NCBI GenBank assembly: GCA_965153455.1
Contig: OZ234497.1
Span: 11,036,001 to 11,100,000, forward strand
Source: Sphagnum compactum
Lineage: Eukaryota; Bryophyta; Sphagnopsida; Sphagnales
Reading direction: 5' to 3'
DNA length: 64,000 nt
Below, piece after piece: positions 39,890-48,779 of this stretch. Position 1 is the first letter of the stretch. Each line of letters begins with the position of its first letter. A program made the translations under genes and the position numbers. The notes beneath the pieces are model-generated. The model did not search any database. It saw only the letters and a program-made list of their open reading frames with translations, and was not told the DNA's origin.

Positions 39890-40345
39890 CAGCGTTGCCA
39901 ACTCCAGCAGCGCTGCACAGCGCCGCAGCGAGCTCCAGCGCGCTGCTGCACAACGCCACAGCGAGCTGCAACAGCGCTGCACAGCGCCGCGGCGAGCTCC
40001 AGCAACACCATCGCTGCGAGCTCCAGCAGCGCTGCACAGCGCCGCTACGAGCTTTAGCAGCGCCATCGCTGCGAGTTCCAACAGCGCCGTAGCTAGAGCT
40101 GCAACAGCGCCATCGCTGCGAGCTCCAGCAGCGCCATAGCTAGAGCTGCAACAGCGCCATCGCTGCGAGCTCCAATAGCGTCGCAGCCAAAGCTGCAATA
40201 GCGCCATCGCTACAAGCTCCAGTAGCGTCGCAGCTAGAGTTGCAACAGCGCCATCGCTGTGAGCTCCAGTAGCAGCAATAGCAGCGCCGTAGCGCCGCAG
40301 CAACAACAGCATTGCGCGTTGCAACGCCATCGTTGTTGCAGCGTT
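39890..40345 (+). repeat. CpG-dense minisatellite (unit near GCGCCATCGCTGCGAGCTCCA)
   Basis: About 14 degenerate units alternate between GAGCTCCAGCAGCGC and AGAGCTGCAACAGCGCC contexts joined by CATCGCTGC. Each unit carries two to four CpG sites plus CAG/CTG sites. The array lies in the leader of the methyltransferase-bearing retrotransposon. Its high GC and CpG density is unique in this window. Confidence 0.85.
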
Positions 40346-40379
40346 GCAAGTAACAATGCTACCATCGCTGGACCTTGGT

Positions 40380-40570
40380 TCGTCCGACGAGAGTTCAACT
40401 TTCGTCCGTCGGACTTCCGTCCACAGACTTCTGTCCGTCCGTCGAACTTCCGTCTTGCCGTCCTGCATCTTGCCGCCCTGCGGTCCTACGGTCCTGCACG
40501 CCTGCCGTCCTACCGCCCTACGTCTTGCCGTCCTGCACCCTGCTATCCTACGTCCTGCCTTTTCATCCAA
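40380..40570 (+). repeat. CCGTCCTGC/TCCGTC-type repeat
   Basis: A second simple repeat follows the first, made of TTCCGTC, CCGTCCTGC and CCTACG words. It is pyrimidine-rich on the plus strand and retains many CpG. It forms part of the element's leader. Confidence 0.7.
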
Positions 40571-40712
40571 CATCTATTTGACTTCCGTGCAATATTTGTG
40601 TGTCACGGGTCATTCCCAACAACGCATTTTATTCTTCAAATTATACGTTGTGTTAGAATTTTGTAGTTAGTGCTGTGTACTATCACAGCATTTTAGGGCA
40701 TGGGACAACACC

Positions 40713-43631
40713 ATGTCCTCGGATGGTGAGAGCACTACCGCTAGGCCAGAGCCCAGGTATCAGGTACGAAGTAACACACAATCCTTTGAGCCGATTTCTT
40801 TAAGCTCACGATCTTCACGACGGTACCTTCAAACATCCACAACACCACCGTCATCTAGTACAACTCCTACCAGAAATTCAGGTTCAGGTTACACTACATC
40901 AACAGTACATCAAAGTCCATTTGGAGGGATTAATCAGTGGGGTACGCCTATTGCTGCACCTACTTTCACACCATCACCGTATACTCCGTTGCAAGCTGTG
41001 ATTTCAACACCCATATACACCATGGAGGTTAGGAGTTCCTCTAGGAGAATTGAGAAGTTCAGCGGAAGGCCAGGTACTATTTCTTTGAGGGAGTTCAAGG
41101 CAACCTTCTCAACTGTGGTTTGTGAATTGGAGCTCAAGTACGGCGTTAATTACACCGAGGCGTTTGCATTCAAACAATTGGCTCGTTATGTGCATTATGA
41201 GGCACTGGATGTCTACGAGCAACATTCTGCAAGGATTTTGGGTGTCACCCAGATTCCCAATCCAGCTTACGCCATAGCCATCACCACCGCCTCTCAAGCT
41301 GCATTGCAAGCTGCAATTGCACATCACGGGACTGTGCCGAATAATCCAGACCCGGTACCTACCTCAGTAAACCTTTCTCCTCAACAACTCATTGCTGCGA
41401 CTGCAAACATTCCTCCCACCACCGATGTGCTAGCTTTTGCTGATCCAGTGGGGGAATTCTTCCGAATTCTTGAGTTGGAATTTCCAGTCAAAAGTTCCGA
41501 AAAAATTCTGCAACTCGCCACCTTCTCTCGGCAGAAGGATGAAACCCTCAAGATGCTTTATAGGAGGCTTCTCAAACTCAAAGAGGATACCCAGAGCATC
41601 ACCGACTTGGAAGCTGCCCACCGGTATCTTCGTTCTTTAGAAGGTACTCCAACACTCCACGCACAGGTTTTGCAACGAGTCTTTGCAGAATTTGGAAACT
41701 CGTACACGTTGTTGGATGTGTACAACATTTCCGAAAAGTTGGAACTGGCTCATGCACACTATGAGGCCAGCACTATGAGGCCTCCATCACGTTCAAGGCC
41801 TCAACCTACACAAGCTGCGCCAACTAGATCATCACATTCTTCTTCAAGGACTAAAGCAGTGCACTCGGCTACACCCATCCTACCTTCTTGCAACTACTGC
41901 GGCAATCCTGCCCACAAAGCTAGTGAGTGCAACATTCCTTCCGAGGATCTCTTTTGTGATTATTGTGGGAAAGAGGGACATCAGGAATCTGTCTGTTTTG
42001 CCAAGTTCCCAGAGCGGAAGCAACTCCGATTACAACGGCAAAATCTGCCAGCATCTTCCGCTGTCCTTCAACCAAAAGCCAAGGCACTTCAGCCTTCCAC
42101 TCAGGCTTTACCCACCAAGGGTAATTCCAACAAGAATGTTAAGAAGAAGGAGCACAATGCTGACAAGAGGGAGGTGCTTCAAGCCCATGCAATTCAAGTT
42201 CAGACTTTACAAAATGAACTCGAATCATTGAAGGCTCAACTTGCTAATCTAAAAGGCAAGTCTTCCCAACCAGCTAGTCATGCCCAACCTGTACAAGGTT
42301 CAGGATCACGAGAGGGACCTCCTAGGTCGTTCTATGGCCTTCCACACGATGCCATGGTTGGGGAGTGCGTTCTTTCCACTCCACACAATTCTAGTCTCAC
42401 ACCAGAATTTGCTACTTCTTTTTGCCCTTCCTATGTCGCGGCACAAGAAGCTAGTGTGGCACCCAGAGTCTCTGCCACTAGGCAGGTAATTCAGATTGAT
42501 GGACTCGCATCTGGTTCAAGTCCTATTACCAGGGCTAGAGGAGCTCGAGCAGTCATGCCACAATCTTTTCGTCCTCTCAACATGGAAGAAGAACACACCT
42601 TGTTGGCGAGGGGGGAGGAGACTCCTACACCACAAGCTGTTAGGGCATCAAATTCTCGTGTCCCAGGAGTACATGTACATCAGGAAAACACACAATTTTC
42701 CACTAATCAGCTTATGGAATGCCAACTTCAAATGCATGAAGTGACGCAAAAGCTTGTGAGTACACCATTGTTTAGTTTTCAAGATTTGAAGCTAAGCACC
42801 AAGGACATGATTGCAATCTTAGAGGATACCTTGAACACTACATCAGGTCCTCTACCAAGCCCTGATCCACATGCTACAGAGGTCCCATCCAACACCTTGG
42901 AGAGACATTCGATTGGCTCACGTGTTGTAGATGGCGTTCGTAATCTGATCACTAGTATTAGCATGGCTAAACTAGTGGGCTTTCCTACCTCTGATTCTAC
43001 ATTCACATATCAGAAGGAAGTTCAGAACACCTCACTTGTGGATTTGTTACTCAGCAAAGGTGTTGTGGATAGCCATTCTCTCCACAAAGTGTCTCACTCA
43101 TTTCCGAAGGTGGTACCTAGTGAGAAAACTTCCATCGCCACCGGAGTTGCCATTGTTGACAATACTGGGTCAGCAATCCAAGTGGGAGGACATACACCTA
43201 GAGTGGTACTTCTTGACGCAGGTGCCCAACCAGTGATTCTTCGAGTTCAATTCGCCAAGAAGATGGGCATGCTTGACTCCAAACTACAAAAATCTATGTG
43301 GCAGATTCGCACCGCTAGTGGGAGCGTAGAGGAGGTACTTGGGGAAAGCTCGGATTTGATTGCACTTAAGTTCCATGAAGGTACAGATCAGGAGCTTTGC
43401 TTACAGGTCAGATGTTTAGTCACCAATGCCACAAGTTATGATGTGCTCATTGGGCAAGAGGCCATGTTTCCACCAGGTTTCACAATTGACAACTGGTTCG
43501 AACATGCATACTACCAAGTGGATTGGGAGACTAATGGCCACCACCTGGGATACATACCCCTTGATTTACATGGGAACCATAGTCCTATGGCTCACCATTG
43601 TATGCTCAAGGAAGCACACACCATTTCCTAA
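40713..43631 (+). CDS. Retrotransposon gag and aspartic protease (first open segment)
   Basis: The frame is 972 codons from an ATG at 40,713 to TAA at 43,629. Residues about 100-360 form the gag core. Two CCHC zinc knuckles (CX2CX4HX4C) are present: CNYCGNPAHKASEC at about 393 and CDYCGKEGHQESVC at about 415. A short coiled coil (VQTLQNELESLKAQLANL) follows near 490. The aspartic protease is near residues 825-930, with LLDAGAQ in place of the usual D-S/T-G, and YDVLIGQEAM downstream. DAG at the active site is unusual and may reflect decay or a family trait. The stop at 43,629 is in frame with the methyltransferase segment and is likely a mutation, although stop readthrough between gag-pro and pol cannot be excluded. 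Confidence 0.88.
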   Translation: MSSDGESTTARPEPRYQVRSNTQSFEPISLSSRSSRRYLQTSTTPPSSSTTPTRNSGSGYTTSTVHQSPFGGINQWGTPIAAPTFTPSPYTPLQAVISTPIYTMEVRSSSRRIEKFSGRPGTISLREFKATFSTVVCELELKYGVNYTEAFAFKQLARYVHYEALDVYEQHSARILGVTQIPNPAYAIAITTASQAALQAAIAHHGTVPNNPDPVPTSVNLSPQQLIAATANIPPTTDVLAFADPVGEFFRILELEFPVKSSEKILQLATFSRQKDETLKMLYRRLLKLKEDTQSITDLEAAHRYLRSLEGTPTLHAQVLQRVFAEFGNSYTLLDVYNISEKLELAHAHYEASTMRPPSRSRPQPTQAAPTRSSHSSSRTKAVHSATPILPSCNYCGNPAHKASECNIPSEDLFCDYCGKEGHQESVCFAKFPERKQLRLQRQNLPASSAVLQPKAKALQPSTQALPTKGNSNKNVKKKEHNADKREVLQAHAIQVQTLQNELESLKAQLANLKGKSSQPASHAQPVQGSGSREGPPRSFYGLPHDAMVGECVLSTPHNSSLTPEFATSFCPSYVAAQEASVAPRVSATRQVIQIDGLASGSSPITRARGARAVMPQSFRPLNMEEEHTLLARGEETPTPQAVRASNSRVPGVHVHQENTQFSTNQLMECQLQMHEVTQKLVSTPLFSFQDLKLSTKDMIAILEDTLNTTSGPLPSPDPHATEVPSNTLERHSIGSRVVDGVRNLITSISMAKLVGFPTSDSTFTYQKEVQNTSLVDLLLSKGVVDSHSLHKVSHSFPKVVPSEKTSIATGVAIVDNTGSAIQVGGHTPRVVLLDAGAQPVILRVQFAKKMGMLDSKLQKSMWQIRTASGSVEEVLGESSDLIALKFHEGTDQELCLQVRCLVTNATSYDVLIGQEAMFPPGFTIDNWFEHAYYQVDWETNGHHLGYIPLDLHGNHSPMAHHCMLKEAHTIS

Positions 43632-45236
43632 ATCCAACAAGCTAGCCACGAATGGATAGAGGGAGATGAGGAGGAGATAGCTTACGCTCAAGCTACTGAA
43701 AGCTTGAAGGTGGTTCCTACTGACATTCAACATGGACCAGAGGTTTTACAAAGGTTCAAAGTAGCTCACAAGCCTTTGGTCAAAGCTTTGTCTAGTTTTG
43801 AGAGCATGGAGAGCCATGGTGAACCGATTAAGCCATTACTTCGTCAGCTAATCACCTGGACACCACCTAAGGAAGGGATTACATTACTAGAGCTCTTTGG
43901 TGGTATTGGTACAGGTCTCGAAGCCCTACTACAGTCAGGGATGGTGGTTCGAAGGTATTTCTACGTAGACATTGATCCTATTGCAAGGCAAGTGGCGGCA
44001 TCAAGAATGAGAGAGTTCACAACAAGATTTCCGCAACAATTTGCAACCATCGCATGGAAGGCTAGTTTCACATTTTTGCCCTCTAACATACAACTAATTC
44101 AGAAGAAGCATATGGAATTACTTGGCCCTGTCGACCTCATCATTTCAGGTTGGGAGTGTCAAGGATTTTCAGCGGCTGGATTTGGAGAAGGCTTGAGTGA
44201 CACAAGATCTGGTCTTTTCACGGACATGGTACGATTGATCACCTGGGCTCAATCCATTTCTCCTACACTTGGTTACGTAATTGAGAACACTCCTTCTCAG
44301 CTTGATCAGAGGGAGAAAGTCCAGGAGCACTACACACTGGTCAAGCATTACCTTGGAGAGCCGCTTTTACTTGATGCGGCACAATGCGGTTCCTATGCAA
44401 ACCGGCTGCGCAATTGGTGGACCAACTTGGCACCACTCTCAGTTCTGCAGCTAGCTCTAAAATACACTATCAGAGACCCGAACCTGCAGGTTTCTCACAT
44501 ATTGGATGATCAAAGTTCTTGCCAACCAATTACAAGGCAAGAAAAACCTCCTTGGTTTCCTGCGAACACAATAGGAAAACCAAGAAGTGCTTGGCCCACC
44601 TTTGTCTCCTTCCCAGGAGCACACGCCTTTCAGGGAGATGGGCTAGGCCTGGTGTATCGTCATGCTTCAGCCACTTGGGATGAACCAAGCCCAGAAGAAA
44701 GAGAAAGGGCTATGGGGTTCCAAGCTGGCACTACTAGTCACACTAAGGTGATTAGATTGGAGCGTAATGCTCTACTAGGGAGAGGCATGGACCTGAACTC
44801 CCTTACATGGTTGTTGGTAACTTGTGTACTCTTTCAAATGTACATAACACCAACACTGATTCAATCAACTTGCAATTCTAGCAATGCAACCACATGGCAC
44901 CTCGACCAAGTACACTTGCCTATCTTCAACACTCTACATTTCACTCTCAGTGTTGGGGGGGAGGAGGTACCATGTAATTTGACTCAAGTTGTGTCTAATA
45001 CACCTGGAGGTGCATCAGCTTCTGGAGAAACAATTACAACCTTCTACGAATCTACGCAGTTGGATAGTGGAGAACCCAATACACCAGGTTCTTCAAACAC
45101 ACTTTCCAACTCCATTCCATGTGTTTCCAACTACCCTTTCATTATGGGGAACCAGCTCACCAAGAAGGAGAGAGACCAAATCACAAACTTGCTAATTAAG
45201 TATGAGAATGTGTTTGCGTTCTCAATGAAAGACTGA
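43632..45236 (+). CDS. Retrotransposon-encoded C5 cytosine-DNA methyltransferase domain
   Basis: The domain transfers methyl from S-adenosylmethionine to cytosine C5. Open from 43,632; first ATG at 43,704; stop TGA at 45,234. Counting from that ATG: motif I LLELFGGIGTG (about 61, SAM-binding), motif II YVDIDPIA (about 91), motif IV LIISGWECQGFSAAG (about 146, with the catalytic Cys; usual PCQ is ECQ here), GLSDTRSGLF, motif VI VIENTPSQ (about 190, ENV becomes ENT), motif VIII-like RLRNWWTNLAP (about 234), and motifs IX/X region EERERAMGFQ and LLGRGMDLNSL (about 331-365). The RLRNWWTNL and LLGR features resemble DNMT3/DRM enzymes, but motif order is linear, unlike the permuted plant DRMs. The C-terminal LTKKERDQITNLLIKY leads directly into RT, so it belongs to the pol polyprotein. 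No stop interrupts the domain itself. Confidence 0.9.
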   Translation: MQQASHEWIEGDEEEIAYAQATESLKVVPTDIQHGPEVLQRFKVAHKPLVKALSSFESMESHGEPIKPLLRQLITWTPPKEGITLLELFGGIGTGLEALLQSGMVVRRYFYVDIDPIARQVAASRMREFTTRFPQQFATIAWKASFTFLPSNIQLIQKKHMELLGPVDLIISGWECQGFSAAGFGEGLSDTRSGLFTDMVRLITWAQSISPTLGYVIENTPSQLDQREKVQEHYTLVKHYLGEPLLLDAAQCGSYANRLRNWWTNLAPLSVLQLALKYTIRDPNLQVSHILDDQSSCQPITRQEKPPWFPANTIGKPRSAWPTFVSFPGAHAFQGDGLGLVYRHASATWDEPSPEERERAMGFQAGTTSHTKVIRLERNALLGRGMDLNSLTWLLVTCVLFQMYITPTLIQSTCNSSNATTWHLDQVHLPIFNTLHFTLSVGGEEVPCNLTQVVSNTPGGASASGETITTFYESTQLDSGEPNTPGSSNTLSNSIPCVSNYPFIMGNQLTKKERDQITNLLIKYENVFAFSMKD

Positions 45237-45932
45237 GGTAGGTGTAAGACCAAACAGTTCTCTATAGACCTTACAGATGAGACACCCGTCTATCGAAGGA
45301 GGCATAGGTTGAGCAAACATGAATGGGAACTAGTAGATGAAAGATGCAAAGAGCTTCATGAGGCTGGCCTCATCCAGCCATCAAGTTCTGATTTCGCAGC
45401 CGCTATAGTAATGCCAACAAAGAAAGATTCAGCTGGATTATGGACTGAGAAAAGGATGTGCGGGGATTATAGGCCTTTGAACCTAGTTACACCGCAGGAT
45501 AGGTACCCCATGCCCATCCCTGAAGAATTGTTTGATAGCATTGGAGATTCAAACACCTTCACAATTGTGGATCTGAGGCAAGGTTTCAACCAGATTGTGC
45601 TCGCTGTGAAGGATCGCAAGAAAACAACATTCCATGGAAGCAACAAGTTATGGGAATGGCTTGTGATGCCTTTTGGATTGAAGAATGCACCTGTCTTCTT
45701 TCAACGAGTCATGGACCAGGTTGTCGAAGGGGCAGATTTCCTGAAGTGCTTCATAGATGACGTCCTGGTGCATAGCAAGGGACTCCTGCAGCATTTGGTT
45801 CATCTTGAGGAGTTATTCAAGAGGCTCCACGAAATCAATATGAAGATCCATCCTAAAAAGTGTGAGTTTGCTGTCACCTCAGTAATCTACCTTGGACATA
45901 GAATTTTGCCAAATGGTATTATGGCTCATTAG
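45237..45932 (+). pseudogene. Retrotransposon reverse transcriptase, N-terminal and palm part
   Basis: Same frame as the methyltransferase, directly after its TGA. Diagnostic pieces are VYRRRHRLS, MCGDYRPLNLVT, FTIVDLRQGFNQI (first catalytic Asp), VMPFGLKNAPVFFQRVMD and FIDDVLVHSKG (catalytic Asp pair; FIDD where many have YVDD). It ends at TAG 45,930 just before the thumb. These are Ty3/gypsy RT blocks 1-6. Broken only by stops, so classed as a pseudogene segment of the polyprotein. Confidence 0.9.
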
Positions 45933-47261
45933 GCCAAAGTAGTGGCCATTTTGGAGATGCCCAATCCTACTGATGTTCACACGTTGAAGAGCTTCATCGG
46001 ATTATGCAATTACTACAGAATTTATGTCCAAGATTTTAGTACTATTGCTCATCCTTTCTATGCATTGTTAAAGAAGGATGTTGCTTAAACATGGAGTGAT
46101 GAAGCTCAGGAAGCTTTCAACACACTCAAGGAAAAGCTTTCAGAGTTCCCCATTCTGAGAAGACCTGATTTCAACAAGGTTTTCATTCTACACACTGACT
46201 GGAGTGCTCTTGGTATTGGAGCTATTCTTGGCCAACTTGATGAGGAAGGCAAGGAATATGTTATCGCCTATGCATCTCGAAGCAACAACAAGGCTGAGAG
46301 GAACTACTCTTCATACGAGGGGGAGTGCCTTGCTGTTGTATGGGCCGTCATACATTTCAGGCCCTATCTTTATGGCACCAATTTCACTTTGTATACCGAC
46401 CACCAGCCTATCAAGTGGTTGATGACCAATGATAAGCTTACTGGTAAGTTAGCTCGTTGGGCGCTTATACTTCAAGAGTATGAGTTCAAGGTTATTCACC
46501 GACCTGGTATTACACATCAGAATGCGGATACCATGTCACGAAGACCCCTCACTACCTCTAAAGATTTTTCAGAAGCTAGGCAAGATTTTGACCAAATTCC
46601 AACAGTACCTGTATCTGAAGCATCTAGTTATCTTGCACTACTGCAATGCAACTTGGTTGAGCATCCCATTCTCGATATATGGGAGGACTTGGACACTCTG
46701 AAGTTTCTTCAACATGGGGAATTCCCTCCCCAAGTTACGTCAAGTCAGCGAGATCGCATACAACAGCGATCCAAACGCTATTCATGGAGGGACAATCACC
46801 TCGTCCGATGTTTACCACAAGGCGACAGAGTGGTTCCACCACCACATGAACGGCATGGTCTTATTCAAAAGGTACACTCGGAGCTTGGACACTTTGGAGT
46901 TAAGCGTACTTATAGCCTTCTCGCTCCTCATTACCATTGGAGAGGTATGTATGCTCAAGTCCGAGACATCATTGCTAGGTGTGAACAATGTGATAGAGTG
47001 AGAACTTCTTTCTCCTTTCGACAGCTCACGCTTTCTCCACTCCCTATTCAGGGCATGTTCTATCGTTGGTCATGTGATTTAGCTGGAGAGTTACCACAAA
47101 CCTCTAGGGGTAATGTTTACATCATGATTATGATTGAGCATTTTTCAAAATGGGTTGAGCTTGTTGCGCTACCAGACAAATCATCACACAGCACCAGCCA
47201 GGCTTTCTTACAACAGGTTCTAAGTAGATTTGGGGCTTGTGCTGAGTGCGTTACTGATTAA
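45933..47261 (+). pseudogene. RT thumb, RNase H and integrase N-terminal/core part
   Basis: The frame continues through a further TAA at 46,086. RT thumb: SFIGLCNYYR. RNase H: LHTDWSALGIGAIL, YEGECLAVVWA and LYTDHQPIKWL give the D-E-D residues; RPGITHQNADTMSR closes the domain. Integrase: HHCC zinc domain from HSELGHFGVKRTY to CEQCDRVR, then WSCDLAG (first catalytic Asp) and CVTD (second catalytic Asp), where TAA 47,259 falls inside the usual TDxG motif. Confidence 0.88.
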
Positions 47262-48107
47262 GGATCAGAATTCAGGGGAGAATTCCAAGACCTACTTGAC
47301 CATGCTCTCATCGACCATCGTCGGACTTCAAGAGATCATTCCCAAGCTGATGGCCTTAGGATGGTTCAAACATGCAAGAAAGGACTTCGAAAGATTTGCC
47401 TCACTAAGAACAAAGACCTGGCCCTCCCTTACATCGCCATGGGTTATAGGATGTCCAAACACACCTCTTTATCTCATTTCTCTCCTTACTTTTTACTTTT
47501 TGGGAGACACCCCATTCCACCTTCTTCCATTACAACTCAAATGCACCAGGTTGTGGACTTGGATTCCCCAGCCACTTGGGCTAGGGTCATTGCAGAAAGG
47601 GTTGCTCTATTCAGGAGGGTTATGCCCATGGCCATGGAAAACCTGTCCATGGCACAACATCGAGACACCTTATGGTATGCACACACACGAGGTGGCAGTT
47701 ACAAACCTAAGGTGAGACAATTTGATGTTGGTGATTTTGTGTATCTTCAGCGACAACCCAATGATACTTTAGACACTTCTTCTGGTCGCACTATCTTGAG
47801 GATTAAGGCGATCAGGCCTTTAGGTGTGTTGGAGCTACAAGGAGCTGACGGACGCACAATTCGGGATCATTCCAAAAATTGTGCGCCTTGCCACCTGTCA
47901 AACTTGGACCCTACCATCATCACGTCGACTTGGATTCCTCCATTTGATTATCCATGTCAGGTATGTCAGAGGACGGACGATGCTGATCAGATGCTGCTTT
48001 GCGACAACTGTAATGGTGGATACCATTTCTTCTGCCTCAAGCCGGAGCTCACTCAAGTTCCCGTTGGCAATTGGTACTATTCATCATGTTCTCCTACAGC
48101 ACCTTGA
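47262..48107 (+). pseudogene. Integrase C-terminal part with PHD-like finger
   Basis: The frame resumes with GSEFRGEFQ. The region that usually supplies the catalytic Glu of D,D-35-E reads QADGLRMVQT, which is about two residues short and has no Glu. LPYIAMGYR...LFGRHPIPPSS and VGDFVYLQRQ follow, the latter beginning an SH3-like C-terminal fold. A zinc-finger module then spans about 47,956-48,098: CQVC, MLLCDNCNGGYHFFC, and WYYSSC. This is a PHD finger pattern (C4HC3), with the last Cys pair apparently altered since only one Cys is seen. The position equals that of the chromodomain in chromoviruses. PHD fingers typically read histone H3 tails. The frame ends with TGA at 48,105. Confidence 0.85.
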
Positions 48108-48148
48108 TTCCTACTCAGACCATGCCATGCTTTTCCCGGCTCAGGTCT

Positions 48149-48156
48149 GGGGGGGG
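48149..48156 (+). other. Candidate polypurine tract (G8)
   Basis: Eight G lie 40 bases after the last stop of the polyprotein, the expected place for the plus-strand primer. The base after it is not the TG of the LTR but the start of a 163-base block that is itself duplicated after the LTR. Confidence 0.55.
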
Positions 48157-48319
48157 ATACATGAGAATTTCATCTCAGCCTCACTTGTGCATTGTATATA
48201 TATGTGTGCATGCATCTCTTTTTAGTTGATTGGTTTATACATTTGACTGGCTTTAATATTTTTGTTTAGTAAAATTTACTCCGTATTTACATCCTTACGA
48301 CACTGTACGTCACGACAGC
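48157..48319 (+). repeat. Block X, copy 1 (before the 3' LTR)
   Basis: The block begins ATACATGAGAATTTC and is nearly identical to 48,604-48,779. It ends ...CACGACA followed by GC and the TGTC of the LTR. This looks like an LTR end joined to an LTR start with two extra bases, as at two-LTR circle junctions. See findings. Confidence 0.8.
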
Positions 48320-48779
48320 TGTCATGCCCGTACATGGCCTCATACATGATGGCCAGTTACGGGCATGCCCATGTGTGTTTTAGGGTTGATGTACAGTCTT
48401 AGGCGACTTTACGCTATGAGATACTTAGGGTTTGTTGACGACGGTATAAAAGGTCCAAACCTTTCTTTCTCCTTTAGTTTTTCTAGAATTCCTTTGTTAG
48501 GAGTTTTCTCCATCATAAACTAGGATTTCTAGATGCTCACGGCGGCCATTGCACGGCCACCGTCTACATACACTTCATTTCTTTCTTGCTTTGCATCTCA
48601 ATAATACATGAGAATTTCATCTCAGCCTCACTTGTGCATTGTATATATATGTGTGCATGCATCTCTTTTTAGTTGATTGGTTTATACATTTGACTGGCTT
48701 TAATATTTTTGTTTAGTAATATTTACTCCGTATTTACATCCTTACGACACTGTACGTCACGACACTACACGTCACGACA
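48320..48779 (+). repeat. 3' LTR (283-base shared part plus block X copy 2)
   Basis: 48,320-48,602 equals the 5' LTR part with about 11 mismatches. 48,604-48,779 repeats block X. The whole runs from TGTC to GACA, a short inverted terminal pair, and is followed by the candidate target duplication. Near its end a 12-15 base word (CACGTCACGACA) is itself tandemly duplicated. Confidence 0.75.

Larger units (their letters stand above)
39526..40712 (+). other. Retrotransposon leader with GC-rich repeats
   Basis: Nearly 1.2 kb lies between the recognisable LTR part and the first ATG of the polyprotein. Its centre is GC- and CpG-rich in contrast to the AT-rich surroundings. It may include the rest of a longer 5' LTR. 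Opposed open frames here, including a 245-codon one on the minus strand, read the tandem repeats and are not genes. Confidence 0.6.
39243..48779 (+). mobile_element. Ty3/gypsy retrotransposon carrying a C5 DNA methyltransferase and a PHD finger
   Basis: The order is 5' LTR, long leader, gag with two zinc knuckles, aspartic protease, C5 cytosine methyltransferase, reverse transcriptase, RNase H, integrase, PHD-like finger, polypurine tract, LTR. RNase H before integrase, and FIDD in the RT, place it in Ty3/gypsy (Metaviridae). Everything from 40,713 to 48,107 lies in one reading frame, interrupted only by stops at 43,629 (TAA), 45,234 (TGA), 45,930 (TAG), 46,086 (TAA) and 47,259 (TAA). The ends are TGTC and GACA, with a candidate ATGGT duplication. 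The shared LTR part differs at about 11 of 283 positions, suggesting a moderately old insertion. This copy cannot be active as it stands. Confidence 0.93.

Noticed and set aside
39836-40573. 245-codon open frame on the minus strand inside the retrotransposon leader
   Set aside because: It reads the CpG-rich tandem repeats, has extremely biased composition (Ala, Arg, Leu) and no domain. Open frames occur in several frames of the same repeat.
43629-43631. Programmed stop readthrough between gag-pro and pol
   Set aside because: Possible in principle, but four more in-frame stops downstream and a lost integrase Glu make ordinary decay the simpler explanation. Kept only as an alternative.
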